DNA of 64,000 nucleotides from Pseudomonas sp. C1C7 (GCF_013359595.1 NZ_JABFMP010000032.1:1-64000), one strand, 5' to 3'. Counted from the first letter of the stretch, positions 41,742 to 50,563 are shown. Program-made: numbers and translations. Notes: generated by a model not told the origin, from the sequence alone.

Positions 41742-41875
41742 GGCTGCTCCGATCCATCAGACGATTTTTGTAATTTTCGGGCGCAGGAAAACCTGCCGGA
41801 GCACAGGCTAAGGGTGGGCCTCTGTCAGCGTCTAATATCGTTTGGGTGGTTTTTGATACCTGAGGGGTATGGTTT

Positions 41876-41950
41876 GAAAAGATCGCAGCCTTCAACCACT
41901 ACAGGGGAACGCATTCCAATGTAGGAGCTGCCGAAGGCTGCGATCTTTTC
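41876..41950. repeat. Long REP hairpin
   Basis: GAAAAGATCGCAGCCTTC and GAAGGCTGCGATCTTTTC are exact inverted 18-bp arms 39 bp apart, with CTACAGG / TGTAGGAG inside. It lies between the transporter start and the Mop remnant. Confidence 0.7.
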
Positions 41951-41967
41951 GAGGCCTGCAAATCAAA

Positions 41968-42249
41968 TCACGCCGGCACACCCAAAATGATGTGCGACGC
42001 CTTGATCACCGCCGTAGCACTCACACCCGGTTTCAACCCCAACTCCGCCACGGCATCACGGGTCACGATCGAATAGACCTTCGACCCACCGGCCAACTCG
42101 ATGACCACCTCGGCATTGACCGCCCCGTCATTGACGCTCAGCACCTTGCCGCTCAGGCAATTGCGTGCGCAGAGGCGGATGTCGCTGGACTCGGTCATCA
42201 GCATGACCCACGGCGCCTTGATCAGGGCGATGGCTTCCTTGGAACAACC
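41968..42249 (-). pseudogene. 5'-truncated di-Mop molybdate-binding protein
   Basis: The frame opens only after a TAG at about 42249 and reads CSKEAIALIKAPWVMLMTESSDIRLCARNCLSGKVLSVNDGAVNAEVVIEL...VKASHIILGVPA-type sequence. KAPWVML is the end of one Mop/TOBE unit; ARNCLSGKV...GLKPGVSATAVIKASHIIL is a complete second one. The protein has lost its first domain and start. An internal ATG at 42204 without a ribosome site could still yield a 78-aa single-Mop protein. Mop proteins bind molybdate in the cytoplasm. Confidence 0.65.
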
Positions 42250-42284
42250 CTAGACCGTCCCCCACAAGCCATCCGACATTCCGA

Positions 42285-42950
42285 TCAGATGAGCAGATCC
42301 TCGTAAAACGCACCGAACGGCCGCTCGGGATGGGCGAGCTGGATTTCCAGAATCCACAGGCCGTTGTTCGGGTACTGATCCAGGTCGCCAAGGTCACCGC
42401 CGCGATAAATTGCATGAGGAAAGTCGCTGACCCGATGGCCCTTGATGTCGAGGTTGAGCTTCCAGCCCATGGCGTTTGCCTGGGCGGCGGCGAAATCGTA
42501 TAGCGCCACGCCGCAGACCCGCTCGCTGCGCCAGAAGCGCTCGACGCGGTCGAACAGTTCCTTGGCCGCCGCGGCACAGGCGGCCATTTGCGGGTCGGAG
42601 CCGGTGGTGAAGGTTGCCCCGGCATCCCCTTCGTGCCCCTGCCAGACCACACCCATGTCGATGAAGAAAATGTCGTCTTCACCCAGCACGGGATCGCCCT
42701 CGGAGCGCTGCTTGAAGGTCTTGAGGGTATTGGCGCCGAAACGCACCAGCAGCGGGTGCCAGATACGGTCCATGCCCAGTTCCGCCAGGATCTCCTTGGC
42801 GCGCAGCTGCGCTTCGGATTCGTGCATGCCGGGCGTGATGACGGCGGCAATGCGCTCGATGGCCTTCCAGGTCATCTGCTGGGCGTAACGCATGGTTTCC
42901 AGCTGGTAATGCTCGCCGACTGCTTCTTTGTTTTTCAGGACCGTATTCAT
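42285..42950 (-). CDS. M24-family metallopeptidase
   Basis: A 221-aa pita-bread-fold protein related to aminopeptidase P and creatinase. FFIDMGVVWQGHEGDAGATFTTG supplies the two Asp metal ligands, HRVSDFPHAIYRGGDL the His region, and GLWILEIQLAHPERPFGAFYEDLLI the two Glu ligands. Shorter than typical aminopeptidase P because only the catalytic domain is present. Start ATG 42950 (a second ATG lies 3 nt upstream; GGGAAGG before both). Divergent from a TetR regulator. Specificity unknown. Confidence 0.8.
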   Translation of the reverse strand: MNTVLKNKEAVGEHYQLETMRYAQQMTWKAIERIAAVITPGMHESEAQLRAKEILAELGMDRIWHPLLVRFGANTLKTFKQRSEGDPVLGEDDIFFIDMGVVWQGHEGDAGATFTTGSDPQMAACAAAAKELFDRVERFWRSERVCGVALYDFAAAQANAMGWKLNLDIKGHRVSDFPHAIYRGGDLGDLDQYPNNGLWILEIQLAHPERPFGAFYEDLLI

Positions 42951-42995
42951 CATTCCTTCCCTTGGTAAGAAAGCGCAGGCCACGCGCTATATATT

Positions 42996-43023
42996 TTTGT
43001 ATATTGCGATACTCAATTACAAA
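42996..43023. promoter_or_regulatory. Candidate TetR operator between M24 peptidase and regulator
   Basis: TTTGTATATTG - 7 nt - CAATTACAAA is an imperfect inverted repeat in the 104-bp divergent promoter region. Position and symmetry fit a site for the adjacent TetR protein. Confidence 0.45.
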
Positions 43024-43054
43024 GATAAAGCCGTGAGCCAGGCTTGAACCCGAC

Positions 43055-43738
43055 ATGATGAACATTTCCAGCACCCAAATCGGCGATCCCTCCAGCGCGC
43101 TGGACCAGTTCCTGAAGAAGCCCAGCATCCGCCAGAAAAACCATCTGCGGATCCTCAAGGCTGCCAGCGAAGAGTTTTCAGTGTCCGGCTTCGACGCCAC
43201 CCAGACCCGCGACATCGCGGCGCGCGCGGGGATTCCCAAGGCCAACCTCTATTACTACTTCCAGACCAAGGAAAACCTCTACGCCCACGTGCTGCTGAGT
43301 TTCGTCGGGCCGCTGCTCAAGGCTTCGGCGGCGCTCAGGGAAAGCGACGACCCGGCGGTGGGCCTGAAGGCCTACATCAAGGCGCGGATCCGGATCATTC
43401 AGGAGAACCCGCTCAGCTCGAAGGTCTTCAGCCACGAACTGTTGTTCGGCGGCAAGCACCTGCCCGACAAGTACAAGGACCTGCTGCACGAAGAGGCCCA
43501 GCGCAACATCGATCACCTGCGCGGCTGGATCGACCGCGGCCTGATCGCACCAGCGGATCCTGAACACCTGATGCTGTTCATCTGGTCGGCGACCCGGACC
43601 TATACCAATCTGGGGTGGCAGATGTCGCTGATCCGGGGGGCGGAGAAGCCGGATGATGCGGACTATGAGCGTGCGGCGGGGACGATTACGCGGATGGTGT
43701 TGGGTGGGGTTGTGCAGAATATCGGTGTGCCGTTTTAA
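43055..43738 (+). CDS. TetR-family regulator (RutR-like)
   Basis: A 227-aa regulator. HTH at residues ~30-75 (ILKAASEEFSVSGFDATQTRDIAARAGIPKANLYYYFQTKENLYAHVL), followed by a ligand domain with KVFSHELLFGGKHLPDKYKDLL, like the RutR/YcdC C-terminal family that senses pyrimidines or related small molecules. Divergent from the M24 peptidase, its probable target. ATG 43055 is followed by ATG 43058. Confidence 0.85.
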   Translation: MMNISSTQIGDPSSALDQFLKKPSIRQKNHLRILKAASEEFSVSGFDATQTRDIAARAGIPKANLYYYFQTKENLYAHVLLSFVGPLLKASAALRESDDPAVGLKAYIKARIRIIQENPLSSKVFSHELLFGGKHLPDKYKDLLHEEAQRNIDHLRGWIDRGLIAPADPEHLMLFIWSATRTYTNLGWQMSLIRGAEKPDDADYERAAGTITRMVLGGVVQNIGVPF

Positions 43739-43785
43739 GGCTGCGATCTTTTATGAGGCTCCACACATCAGGCCCGGCTTGCAAA

Positions 43786-43805
43786 TTACATTAGCGCTAA
43801 TGTAA
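43786..43805. promoter_or_regulatory. Perfect 20-bp palindromic operator before the MarR gene
   Basis: TTACATTAGCGCTAATGTAA is fully self-complementary and lies 31 bp before the MarR start. Spacing and symmetry fit a MarR dimer site covering the promoter, so autorepression of the three-gene operon is likely. Confidence 0.7.
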
Positions 43806-43835
43806 CTTCCCCTCCACGCCTTGTGGAGTAACCCC

Positions 43836-44327
43836 ATGAACAGATTGAACGAGCCCGGCCTCGGCGAGCTTCTGCGTTATGTTTCGGAACTGGTGGAGTT
43901 CGGCGCCGAGGAGCATTACCAGCACATGGGCCTGACCTACCGGGCGCGCTACACCCCGGTATTGCGGGCGATCCGCTCCGGCGCGCAGACCGTCACCGAG
44001 ATCACCACCCGCACCCACCTGACCCAGGGTGCAATCAGTCAGACCGTGAGCCAGATGGACGTCGACGGCCTGATTTCCCGCCAGCGCGGCGTCGATGGCC
44101 GCAAGACTGTCATCCAGCTGACCCCCGCCGGCAGCGCCGTGGTGAAGCAATTGAAATCCCACTGGTTCGCCACCTTCGAGGCCATCGAGCATCTGGAGGA
44201 GGAAATCGGCTATCCGTTGCGCCGGGTCCTGGAAGAAGCGGCGAAAGCCCTTGAAAACCGCGGATTCTCCGAGCGCCTGAATCAAGCCAAACAGCAACTC
44301 ACAGCGGACGTTGCCCACCATGAATAG
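43836..44327 (+). CDS. MarR-family regulator
   Basis: A 163-aa winged-helix dimer protein: GLTYRARYTPVLRAIRSGAQTVTEITTRTHLTQGAISQTVSQMDVDGLISRQRGVDGRKTVIQLTPAG holds the HTH and wing. The C-terminal helices QLKSHWFATFEAIEHLEEEIGYPLRRVLEEAAKALENRGFSERL form the dimer domain. ATG 43836 has TGGAG 7 nt upstream; a TTG at 43821 is less likely. The stop overlaps the next gene by 8 bp. Perfect palindrome upstream suggests autoregulation. Confidence 0.87.
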   Translation: MNRLNEPGLGELLRYVSELVEFGAEEHYQHMGLTYRARYTPVLRAIRSGAQTVTEITTRTHLTQGAISQTVSQMDVDGLISRQRGVDGRKTVIQLTPAGSAVVKQLKSHWFATFEAIEHLEEEIGYPLRRVLEEAAKALENRGFSERLNQAKQQLTADVAHHE

Positions 44328-45078
44328 TCTCAACCGTGAATCGAAGAACTGGTTCGACCAGGGCGGCCAGGCCTACGCCCGCTTTCGCCCGGAATACCCA
44401 CCGCAACTGTCGACGTACCTGGCATCGCTGGCGCCCAATACCTTCCTGGCCGTCGATGTCGGCTGTGGCAACGGCCAGCTGACCAAGCAGCTTGCCGGGC
44501 ATTTCCGCGAGGTGATCGGCTTCGACCCGAGCGCCGAACAGGTTAATCATGCCGAGCCGCAAACCAATGTCAGCTACGCCTGCGCCCGGGCCGAAGACCT
44601 CCCCCTCCTGAGCCGCAGCGCCAGCCTCATCACCGCCGCCCAGGCCGCTCACTGGTTCGACCTGCCAAGGTTCTACGACGAGGTTCGCCGGGTGGCGGAG
44701 CGCGACGCAATACTCGCGCTGATCAGCTATGGCGTGCTGCGCATGGACGGTGAACTCGGCGCCCGTTTCGAGCAGTTCTACTGGAATGAAATCGGCCCCT
44801 TCTGGCCCGCCGAACGCAAGCTGGTGGACACCGGATACTCGACGATCGACTTCCCCTTCACCGAGCTCGAGTCCCCCGAGATCGCCATCCACCTCGAGTG
44901 GAACCTCGACGAATTTCTCGGCTACGTCTCCACCTGGTCGGCCATCCGCAGCGCCCGGGAATCGGGCCGGGAGGACCTGCTCCACACCTTCGCCACCGAC
45001 ATCGCCAACCTCTGGGGCGCCCCCGAGACCCGGCACGCGATCACCTGGCCCATCAACATGAGGATCGGACGGCTATGA
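44320..45078 (+). CDS. SAM-dependent methyltransferase (class I)
   Basis: 252 aa. Motif I VDVGCGNGQLTKQLAG (~res 44), FDPSAEQVNHA (motif II acidic residue), ARAEDLPLLSRSASLITAAQAAHWFDLPRFYDEVRRV: the pattern of the Methyltransf_11 family often annotated with yeast Crg1/trans-aconitate methyltransferase relatives. The substrate is unknown. ATG 44320 lies inside the MarR stop region, so it is coupled; its own stop overlaps a 50-codon gene (ATGA). Confidence 0.8.
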   Translation: MNSLNRESKNWFDQGGQAYARFRPEYPPQLSTYLASLAPNTFLAVDVGCGNGQLTKQLAGHFREVIGFDPSAEQVNHAEPQTNVSYACARAEDLPLLSRSASLITAAQAAHWFDLPRFYDEVRRVAERDAILALISYGVLRMDGELGARFEQFYWNEIGPFWPAERKLVDTGYSTIDFPFTELESPEIAIHLEWNLDEFLGYVSTWSAIRSARESGREDLLHTFATDIANLWGAPETRHAITWPINMRIGRL

Positions 45079-45227
45079 GCGACCTGCACGCGACACCGCT
45101 TTCTCCGGGATTGATTCACCGCGCGACCCTGGTCGTGGCCGATCGTCACACGGTCCCGCACGTAGAGCGCGCGATCATCGATTTGCAGCGCTTTGTTCAG
45201 CGCCTCGAGGCCAAGGCGGCGCACTGA
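45075..45227 (+). CDS. Small 50-aa protein coupled to the methyltransferase
   Basis: ATG 45075 overlaps the methyltransferase stop (ATGA) and gives 50 residues, MSDLHATPLSPGLIHR...VPHVERAIIDLQRFVQRLEAKAAH, whose second half is an amphipathic helix. No family recognised. Coupling and codon use support translation, but no independent ribosome site is seen. It could be a true miniprotein or a decayed fragment. Confidence 0.4.
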   Translation: MSDLHATPLSPGLIHRATLVVADRHTVPHVERAIIDLQRFVQRLEAKAAH

Positions 45228-45232
45228 AACAT

Positions 45233-45562
45233 GTGGGAGCGAGGCTTGCCCGCGAATGCGTCAGGTCAGTCAGCATCCATGTTGAATGTGCCGGCCTCTT
45301 CGCGAGCAAGCTCGGCTCCTACAGGTTCTCTGGTCGATCACAACGCCAGCGAACCTCCACAAAACCTGTAGGAGCTGCCGAAGGCTGCGATCTTTGGCCC
45401 CTGTTCGGCGCCCTGCCCCACGACGTTGATTTGAAGCTGGTCTCCAGCCGCAGCTTTGCTTCGGGGCTGGTGCAGTCGACTTATCGTCTGAACCAGTAAA
45501 CCAATGCCGGAGACTGCAACCCCTGTGGGAGCGAGCCTGCTCGCCATGCTCCTTCTACAGGC
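45233..45562. repeat. REP cluster (three or more units), no gene
   Basis: 330 bp of repeated arms: GTGGGAGCGAGGCTTGCCCGCGA...TCGCGAGCAAGCTCGGCTCCTACAGG (45233-45325), CCTGTAGGAGCTGCCGAAGG with CTGCGATC (from about 45366) and CCTGTGGGAGCGAGCCTGCTCGCC (about 45521-45545). I see no coding sequence. Confidence 0.6.
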
Positions 45563-46894
45563 TCACGCCGATTTCAGCGCAAACCGCGAAACCGGCCGAC
45601 TCAGTCCGTAATGCTCACGCAGCGTCGTCCCCGCATATTCCTCCCGAAACAGCCCCCGCTTGCGCAAGATCGGCAGCACTTCATCCAGAAAAACCTCAAA
45701 CCCCTCAGGAAACGCCGGTGGCATCACGTTGAAGCCATCGGCCGCCCCACTGCGGAACCACTGTTCGATCAAGTCGGCGATCTGCACCGGCGTCCCCACC
45801 GGCACCCAATGCCCGCGGGCGCCGGCCAGGCGGTTGATCAGTTGGCGCAGGGTGGGTTTCTCGCGGTCGACGATGTCGATGATCAGTTTGAAGCGGCTGG
45901 CCTGGCTTTCGCCGCCGTCGAAGTTGACCAGGTGTCGTGGGAATGGTGCGTCCAGGTCCTGGTCCGACAGGTCGACGCCCAGCAGGCGGCGCAGTTGGCC
46001 CAGGGCGACGTGGGGCAGTACCAGTTCGTTGAGTTCGTCGAACTTGCGCTGGGCCTCGGCTTCGGTGCTGCCGATGTAGGGGCTGATGCCGGGGAGGATT
46101 TTCAGCTGGCGGGGATCGCGCCCCACGACCCTCGCGCGGTTGCGGATGTCAGTGGCGAATTCGGTGGCGCTTTGCAGGGTCTGGTGGGCGGTGAAGATGG
46201 CCTCGGCATGGCGGGAGGCGAAATCCCGGCCGTCCTCGGAAGAGCCGGCCTGCACCTGCACCGGCCTGCCCTGCGGCGAGCGTGGCGAGTTGAACGGGCC
46301 CTTGACCCGGTAGTGAGTGCCGACGTGGTTGATCGAGTGCACCTTGGCGCCGTTGGCGAACACCCCGGCGGTCTTGTCCAGCACCAGCGCGTCATCCTCC
46401 CAGCTGTCCCACAGATCACCCACCACCTGCACGAATTCCTCGGCCTTGGCATAGCGGTCATGGGCCGGCGGATGCTGGTCCAGGCCGAAGTTGGCGGCTG
46501 CGGCGGCCAGGGAGGTGGTGACGATGTTCCAGCCGGCGCGGCCTTTGCTCAGGTGGTCCAGCGCGCTGAACGAACGGGCCAGATTGTAGGGTTCGCTGTA
46601 GGTGGTGCTGGCGGTGGCGATCAGGCCGATGCGTTGGGTCACCGCGGCAATCGCCGCCAGCCAGGTCACCGGTTCGAAGCGGATGCGCAGGCCCTCACGG
46701 TCGCTTTCGGCCAGGGACGGCGAGTCGGCGAAAAAGATCGCGTCCAGCTTTTCCCGCTCAGCTCTCAGTGCAAGCTGCTGGTAGTAGCCGATGTCCATGG
46801 ACGCTTCCGGCACCGACTGCGGGTGGCGCCAGGCGGCTTCGTGATGACCGTTGGGGTAGATGAACAGGTTGAGGCTGAGCTGGCGTTCGGACAT
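45563..46894 (-). CDS. FMN-dependent monooxygenase (NtaA/SnaA/DszA family)
   Basis: A 443-aa flavin-reductase-dependent luciferase-like oxygenase: SLNLFIYPNGHHEAAWRHP, FEPVTWLAAIAAVTQRIGLIATASTTYSEPYNLARSFSALDHLSKGRAGWNIVTTSLAAAAANFG and VQAGSSEDGRDFASRHAEAIFT are family blocks. Members open C-S or C-N bonds (dibenzothiophene sulfone, NTA, alkyl sulfones) using FMNH2 and O2. As last gene of a sulfonate/sulfate-ester import operon it most likely releases sulfite from an organosulfur compound. The flavin reductase must come from elsewhere. Confidence 0.85.
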   Translation of the reverse strand: MSERQLSLNLFIYPNGHHEAAWRHPQSVPEASMDIGYYQQLALRAEREKLDAIFFADSPSLAESDREGLRIRFEPVTWLAAIAAVTQRIGLIATASTTYSEPYNLARSFSALDHLSKGRAGWNIVTTSLAAAAANFGLDQHPPAHDRYAKAEEFVQVVGDLWDSWEDDALVLDKTAGVFANGAKVHSINHVGTHYRVKGPFNSPRSPQGRPVQVQAGSSEDGRDFASRHAEAIFTAHQTLQSATEFATDIRNRARVVGRDPRQLKILPGISPYIGSTEAEAQRKFDELNELVLPHVALGQLRRLLGVDLSDQDLDAPFPRHLVNFDGGESQASRFKLIIDIVDREKPTLRQLINRLAGARGHWVPVGTPVQIADLIEQWFRSGAADGFNVMPPAFPEGFEVFLDEVLPILRKRGLFREEYAGTTLREHYGLSRPVSRFALKSA

Positions 46895-46939
46895 TTGCGT
46901 TCCTTAAAAATGACGATGAAAAAGATAAGGCAGTGCGCC

Positions 46940-47701
46940 TCAATGCAACTCGGCAAAGTCGCTCAGCACGTCATCGCGCAGGTGGATGAAGCGGCGGTCA
47001 CTGCGGTTGCGCGGGCGCGGCAGATCGATGTCGACGATGCGTCGGATACGCCCGGGATTGGGCTGCATCACCACCACCCGATCGCCGAGGAACACGGCCT
47101 CGTCCACGTCGTGGGTGACCAGGATCATGGTGATTTTTTCCCTGGCCCAGATGTTCTGCAGCTCGCCCTGCAAGCGCGCCCGGGTCAGGGCGTCGAGGGC
47201 GCCCAGGGGCTCATCCAGCAGCAACACGCTCGGCCGATTGACCAGCCCGCGGGCGATGGCCACCCGTTGCGCCATGCCGCCGGAAATCTGATGCGGATAG
47301 GCCTCGATGAAGTCCTGCAGGCCCACCAGTTCGATGTGCTCGCGCACGGTGTCGCGTTTCTGCGTGGCACTCAGCGGCGAATTCTTCAGGCCCACGGCGA
47401 CGTTCTGCTCGACGTTGAGCCAAGGAAACAACCGGTGATCCTGAAACACGATGCCGCGCTCAAGGCCGGTGCCCTTGATCGGTTTGCCATCGAGCAGGAT
47501 GCGCCCGTCGAACTCCTCGTCCAGGCCAAGGATCAACCGCAGCAGCGTGGACTTGCCGCAGCCGCTGGCACCGACGATGCTGATGAATTCGCCGGGGGCG
47601 ATGTCGAGGTGGATGTTGTCCAGCACCTGCAATTGCGTCGAACTGCCCGGCCGCGAGGTGAAGCGCTTGCTGATGTTTTCCAGGGTGAGGCTGTTGTTCA
47701 T
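46940..47701 (-). CDS. Sulfonate/sulfate-ester ABC transporter ATPase
   Basis: A 253-aa ATPase of the SsuB/TauB/AtsC group. Walker A GASGCGKST, Q-loop FQDHRLFPWLNV, signature HQISGGMAQRVAIARGLVNRP, Walker B LLLDEPLGALDALTR, VTHDVDEAVFLGDRVVVM. It energises the two permeases encoded just upstream. The gap to the oxygenase gene is 45 bp. Confidence 0.88.
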   Translation of the reverse strand: MNNSLTLENISKRFTSRPGSSTQLQVLDNIHLDIAPGEFISIVGASGCGKSTLLRLILGLDEEFDGRILLDGKPIKGTGLERGIVFQDHRLFPWLNVEQNVAVGLKNSPLSATQKRDTVREHIELVGLQDFIEAYPHQISGGMAQRVAIARGLVNRPSVLLLDEPLGALDALTRARLQGELQNIWAREKITMILVTHDVDEAVFLGDRVVVMQPNPGRIRRIVDIDLPRPRNRSDRRFIHLRDDVLSDFAELH

Positions 47702-47725
47702 ATTGCGATCCTTTTCAAAGTCCGA

Positions 47726-48514
47726 TCAGCGAGGCGCGATGCCGTACAGGCGCTGCATCCGTCGTTCAAGTGTCCGGGCCAACGCGTTCAGCCCCCATCC
47801 CACCAGACCGATAATCACCATTCCAAACAGCACCAGATCCATCATGAAATGCTCGCTGCCATCGATCAGCGTGTTGCCGATGCCCTCCCCCGACACCAGC
47901 AGATACTCGGCGCCGATGGTCGCCAGCCAGCTGTAGACCAACGCCAGATACAGCCCGGTGAAGATCGACGGCAAGGCGGCGGGTAGCATCACCCCGACGA
48001 TGGTTTGCCAGCGGCTGAAGCCGTAGACCCGTGCCACTTCCAGCAGATTGGGCGGCACGTTGCGCAAGCCATCGCAGGTGTTGACCACCACCGGCACCAG
48101 CGCGGCCAGCGACAGGAACACCACCTTGGCCACGTCGCCCAGGCCGAACCACACTGAGATCAGCGGGATCCAGGCGAACAGCGAGATTTGCTTGAAGGTG
48201 TTGAAACTCGGACCGACCAAGCGCTCGAAGTGCCGCGAAAGGCCCAACAGGCAACCCAGCACCAGTCCCAACGCGGTGCCGATGAAAAAGCCGCTGAGGT
48301 TGCGCGCCAGGCTCGCCGAAATCGCCCGCCAGAATTTTTCCGAGGTGATCTGATCCCAGGCCGTTGCCGCGACTTTTTCCGGCGAAACCAGCAGCCCCGA
48401 TTCGCTCCAGCCCAGGTTCGACGCCAGCCACCACAGGGCGATGACGGAGATCGGCAAGACCCAACCCCGATAGCGATGGCCGCCGTTGGAAATCGAAAGA
48501 GTCGCACTCATCAC
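47726..48514 (-). CDS. ABC permease 2 (SsuC/TauC-like)
   Basis: A 262-aa permease with six predicted helices; EAA loop GLRNVPPNLLEVARVYGFSRWQTIVGVMLPAALPSIFTGLYLALVYSW. ATG 48514 overlaps the stop of permease 1 by 4 bp (ATGA), so the two are coupled and probably form a heterodimeric channel. Confidence 0.86.
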   Translation of the reverse strand: MMSATLSISNGGHRYRGWVLPISVIALWWLASNLGWSESGLLVSPEKVAATAWDQITSEKFWRAISASLARNLSGFFIGTALGLVLGCLLGLSRHFERLVGPSFNTFKQISLFAWIPLISVWFGLGDVAKVVFLSLAALVPVVVNTCDGLRNVPPNLLEVARVYGFSRWQTIVGVMLPAALPSIFTGLYLALVYSWLATIGAEYLLVSGEGIGNTLIDGSEHFMMDLVLFGMVIIGLVGWGLNALARTLERRMQRLYGIAPR

Positions 48515-49413
48515 CGCAGCCCTCCGAGCGCTGGCCGACCGCGATTGAGGCGCTTCTCGGCGTAATCGAAACCGCGATCGATCAGCAACCCGAGGGTCCC
48601 CACCACCACGACCGCCGCCATCACCAGATCCAGTTGAAACAGCTGGCGCCCATAGACGATCAGATATCCCAACCCTTCACTGGAGGCCACCAGTTCGACC
48701 ACCACCAGCGACAGCCAAGCCTTGGTGAAGCCCAGGCGAAAGCCGGTGAACAGGGTCGGTATCGCCGCCGGCAAGACGATGGAGGTGACGCTTTGCCGAC
48801 GGCTGAAACCGTAGGTCCGACCGACTTCCAACAGGTTTTTCGGCGCCTGCCGGAACGCCTGCAAAGTGCACAGGGTGATCGGCACCAGGGCCGCCTTGGC
48901 GATCAGCACGTACTTGAGCGTTTCGCCGATGCCGAACAGCAGCAAGGCGAACGGCAGCCAGCCCAGCACCGGAATCTGCACCAGTGCGTTGAAGGTCGGC
49001 AGCAGATAGTCCTCCAGCGTCCGCGACAGCCCCATGGCCAGGCCCAGCGCCACGCCGAGCAAGGCGCCGAGGCCGAATCCGACCACCACCCGCTGCAGGC
49101 TCGCCGATGCGTTGAGCCACAGGTCACCGCTGCCGACCAGATCCGACAGTGCCTGGTAAACGTAGGCCGGCGGTGGCAGCACCTGCTCCGACAGCCAGCC
49201 GCGCTCCACCCCCAGATACCACAGGCCCAGCAACAGCAGCGGCAACAGCCAGGGCAAAGCCTTGTCACCCAGGTTCAGGGACCAGGCCGATGTGCGCGGC
49301 ACCTCGACCTTGCGGGCCGGGCGAACCGGTGACGGTGGAAGACGTTTGACGTTGTCGCTCGGCCGCGCCGGCGCCCCATACTTCTCGAGTCTTGCGGTCT
49401 GTGCCCTGGCCAT
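48511..49413 (-). CDS. ABC permease 1 (SsuC/TauC-like)
   Basis: A 300-aa permease with a ~45-residue cytoplasmic extension and six helices; EAA loop AFRQAPKNLLEVGRTYGFSRRQSVTSIVLPAAIPTLFTGFRLGFTKAWLSLVVVELVAS. It is clearly paralogous to permease 2. Most sulfonate importers use a single permease gene; here two, or a fused pair as in alkylsulfate importers, appear to be required. Confidence 0.86.
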   Translation of the reverse strand: MARAQTARLEKYGAPARPSDNVKRLPPSPVRPARKVEVPRTSAWSLNLGDKALPWLLPLLLLGLWYLGVERGWLSEQVLPPPAYVYQALSDLVGSGDLWLNASASLQRVVVGFGLGALLGVALGLAMGLSRTLEDYLLPTFNALVQIPVLGWLPFALLLFGIGETLKYVLIAKAALVPITLCTLQAFRQAPKNLLEVGRTYGFSRRQSVTSIVLPAAIPTLFTGFRLGFTKAWLSLVVVELVASSEGLGYLIVYGRQLFQLDLVMAAVVVVGTLGLLIDRGFDYAEKRLNRGRPALGGLR

Positions 49414-49417
49414 CTGT

Positions 49418-50530
49418 CTAGCTCCCTTGCTTGGCGGTCGTTGCGGCCGCTACGGCGTTACCTGCCGGCTGTTTGCCGTCCGGACCGTAAGGCGTCCAGT
49501 AGCTTTCCAGTCCTTTGGCCTTGAGGGATTTGTGCAGGTAGCTGGTCTCGAACCAGCCATCGATGCTGATCGGCCGGCGGATGAGTTTCTCTTCCTTGGC
49601 CTGCTCCGCCACGGCCTGATAGCGGCTGATCAGGAAGTCGTCGACCAAGGGCGATGCCCTGTCCCTGAGGGTGACGCCCTTGAAGTCGGCACGCAGTGAA
49701 TCGGCGGGGTCGTTGCTCTTGGCCCACTCGGTGAAGACCGCGTCATGATTGCTCTCGTCCGATGTCCATTTCGCCGCATCCACCAACGTATCGACGACCT
49801 TTTGTACGTTGTCCGGGTGTTGCTTTTCGTAGTCGCCGCGCACCACCAGTGCCGTCTGCCGGGTGTAGCGCACGTTCTGCTCGGGGTTGTCGTAGACGAT
49901 GTCGATCAGGCCTTTGTCCCGCAACTTGAACAACTCGCGACCACCGAAGGCGGCATCCACGCCATTGGAAATCAGGGCTGCCTGGGAACTGCCGGTATCG
50001 AGGTTGATGACCTTGATATCGCGCTCGGTGAGGCCGTGTTCCGCCAGCAGATTGATCATCACCAGATGGCCGTTGGTGCCGCGGAAGATCGCGACTTTCT
50101 TGCCCTTCAGATCCTCGATGGTTTTGAGCGGCGAGCCTTTGGGCACCGCCAGGTAGAGGTTGGCGCGCACGCCAAGCGCCGCCAGCAATTTGGTGTCCAG
50201 TCCGTTTGAACGCCCGACCACGGCCGGCAGATCACCCTGGTAGGCGAAGTCCAGCTGCTGATTGGACAGGGCCTCGTTGACCGCAGGCCCCGCGCCCTTG
50301 AAAAAGAACCACTGCACTTCGGTGCCGGTTCCGGCGAAGGCTTTTTCCAGCAGTTGCTGATTGCGCACAATGCCCAGAGGCGAACCGCTGAAGGTCACCG
50401 GATCACCGCCACCGGCTGTCGCGACACCGATGCGCAACACATCGGCCTCAGCCACGGGGATCGCAAGTACCGCAGCCAGAGCTGCTGCGATGCTGCCTTT
50501 TTTGAACAGACGAATGCGGTTGAGCTTCAT
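49418..50530 (-). CDS. Sulfonate/sulfate-ester-binding periplasmic protein
   Basis: A 370-aa SsuA/AtsR-like binding protein. The signal peptide ends at PVAEA|DVLRIG, followed by EVQWFFFKGAGPAVNEALSNQQLDFAYQGDLPAVVGRSNGLDTKLLAALG and the LKGKKVAIFRGTNGHLVMINLLAEHGL hinge typical of aliphatic sulfonate or sulfate-ester receptors. It has an extended C-terminus (~50 residues beyond SsuA). Captures the organosulfur ligand for the importer. Confidence 0.83.
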   Translation of the reverse strand: MKLNRIRLFKKGSIAAALAAVLAIPVAEADVLRIGVATAGGGDPVTFSGSPLGIVRNQQLLEKAFAGTGTEVQWFFFKGAGPAVNEALSNQQLDFAYQGDLPAVVGRSNGLDTKLLAALGVRANLYLAVPKGSPLKTIEDLKGKKVAIFRGTNGHLVMINLLAEHGLTERDIKVINLDTGSSQAALISNGVDAAFGGRELFKLRDKGLIDIVYDNPEQNVRYTRQTALVVRGDYEKQHPDNVQKVVDTLVDAAKWTSDESNHDAVFTEWAKSNDPADSLRADFKGVTLRDRASPLVDDFLISRYQAVAEQAKEEKLIRRPISIDGWFETSYLHKSLKAKGLESYWTPYGPDGKQPAGNAVAAATTAKQGS

Positions 50531-50563
50531 GTGAGCCTTCCTTGTATCGATGAGACTGGCCTG

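Noticed and set aside
45611..47986. 791-codon open frame spanning three sulfur-operon genes
   Set aside because: It crosses several well-defined minus-strand genes and has a low-complexity His/Gln/Val/Gly-rich translation.
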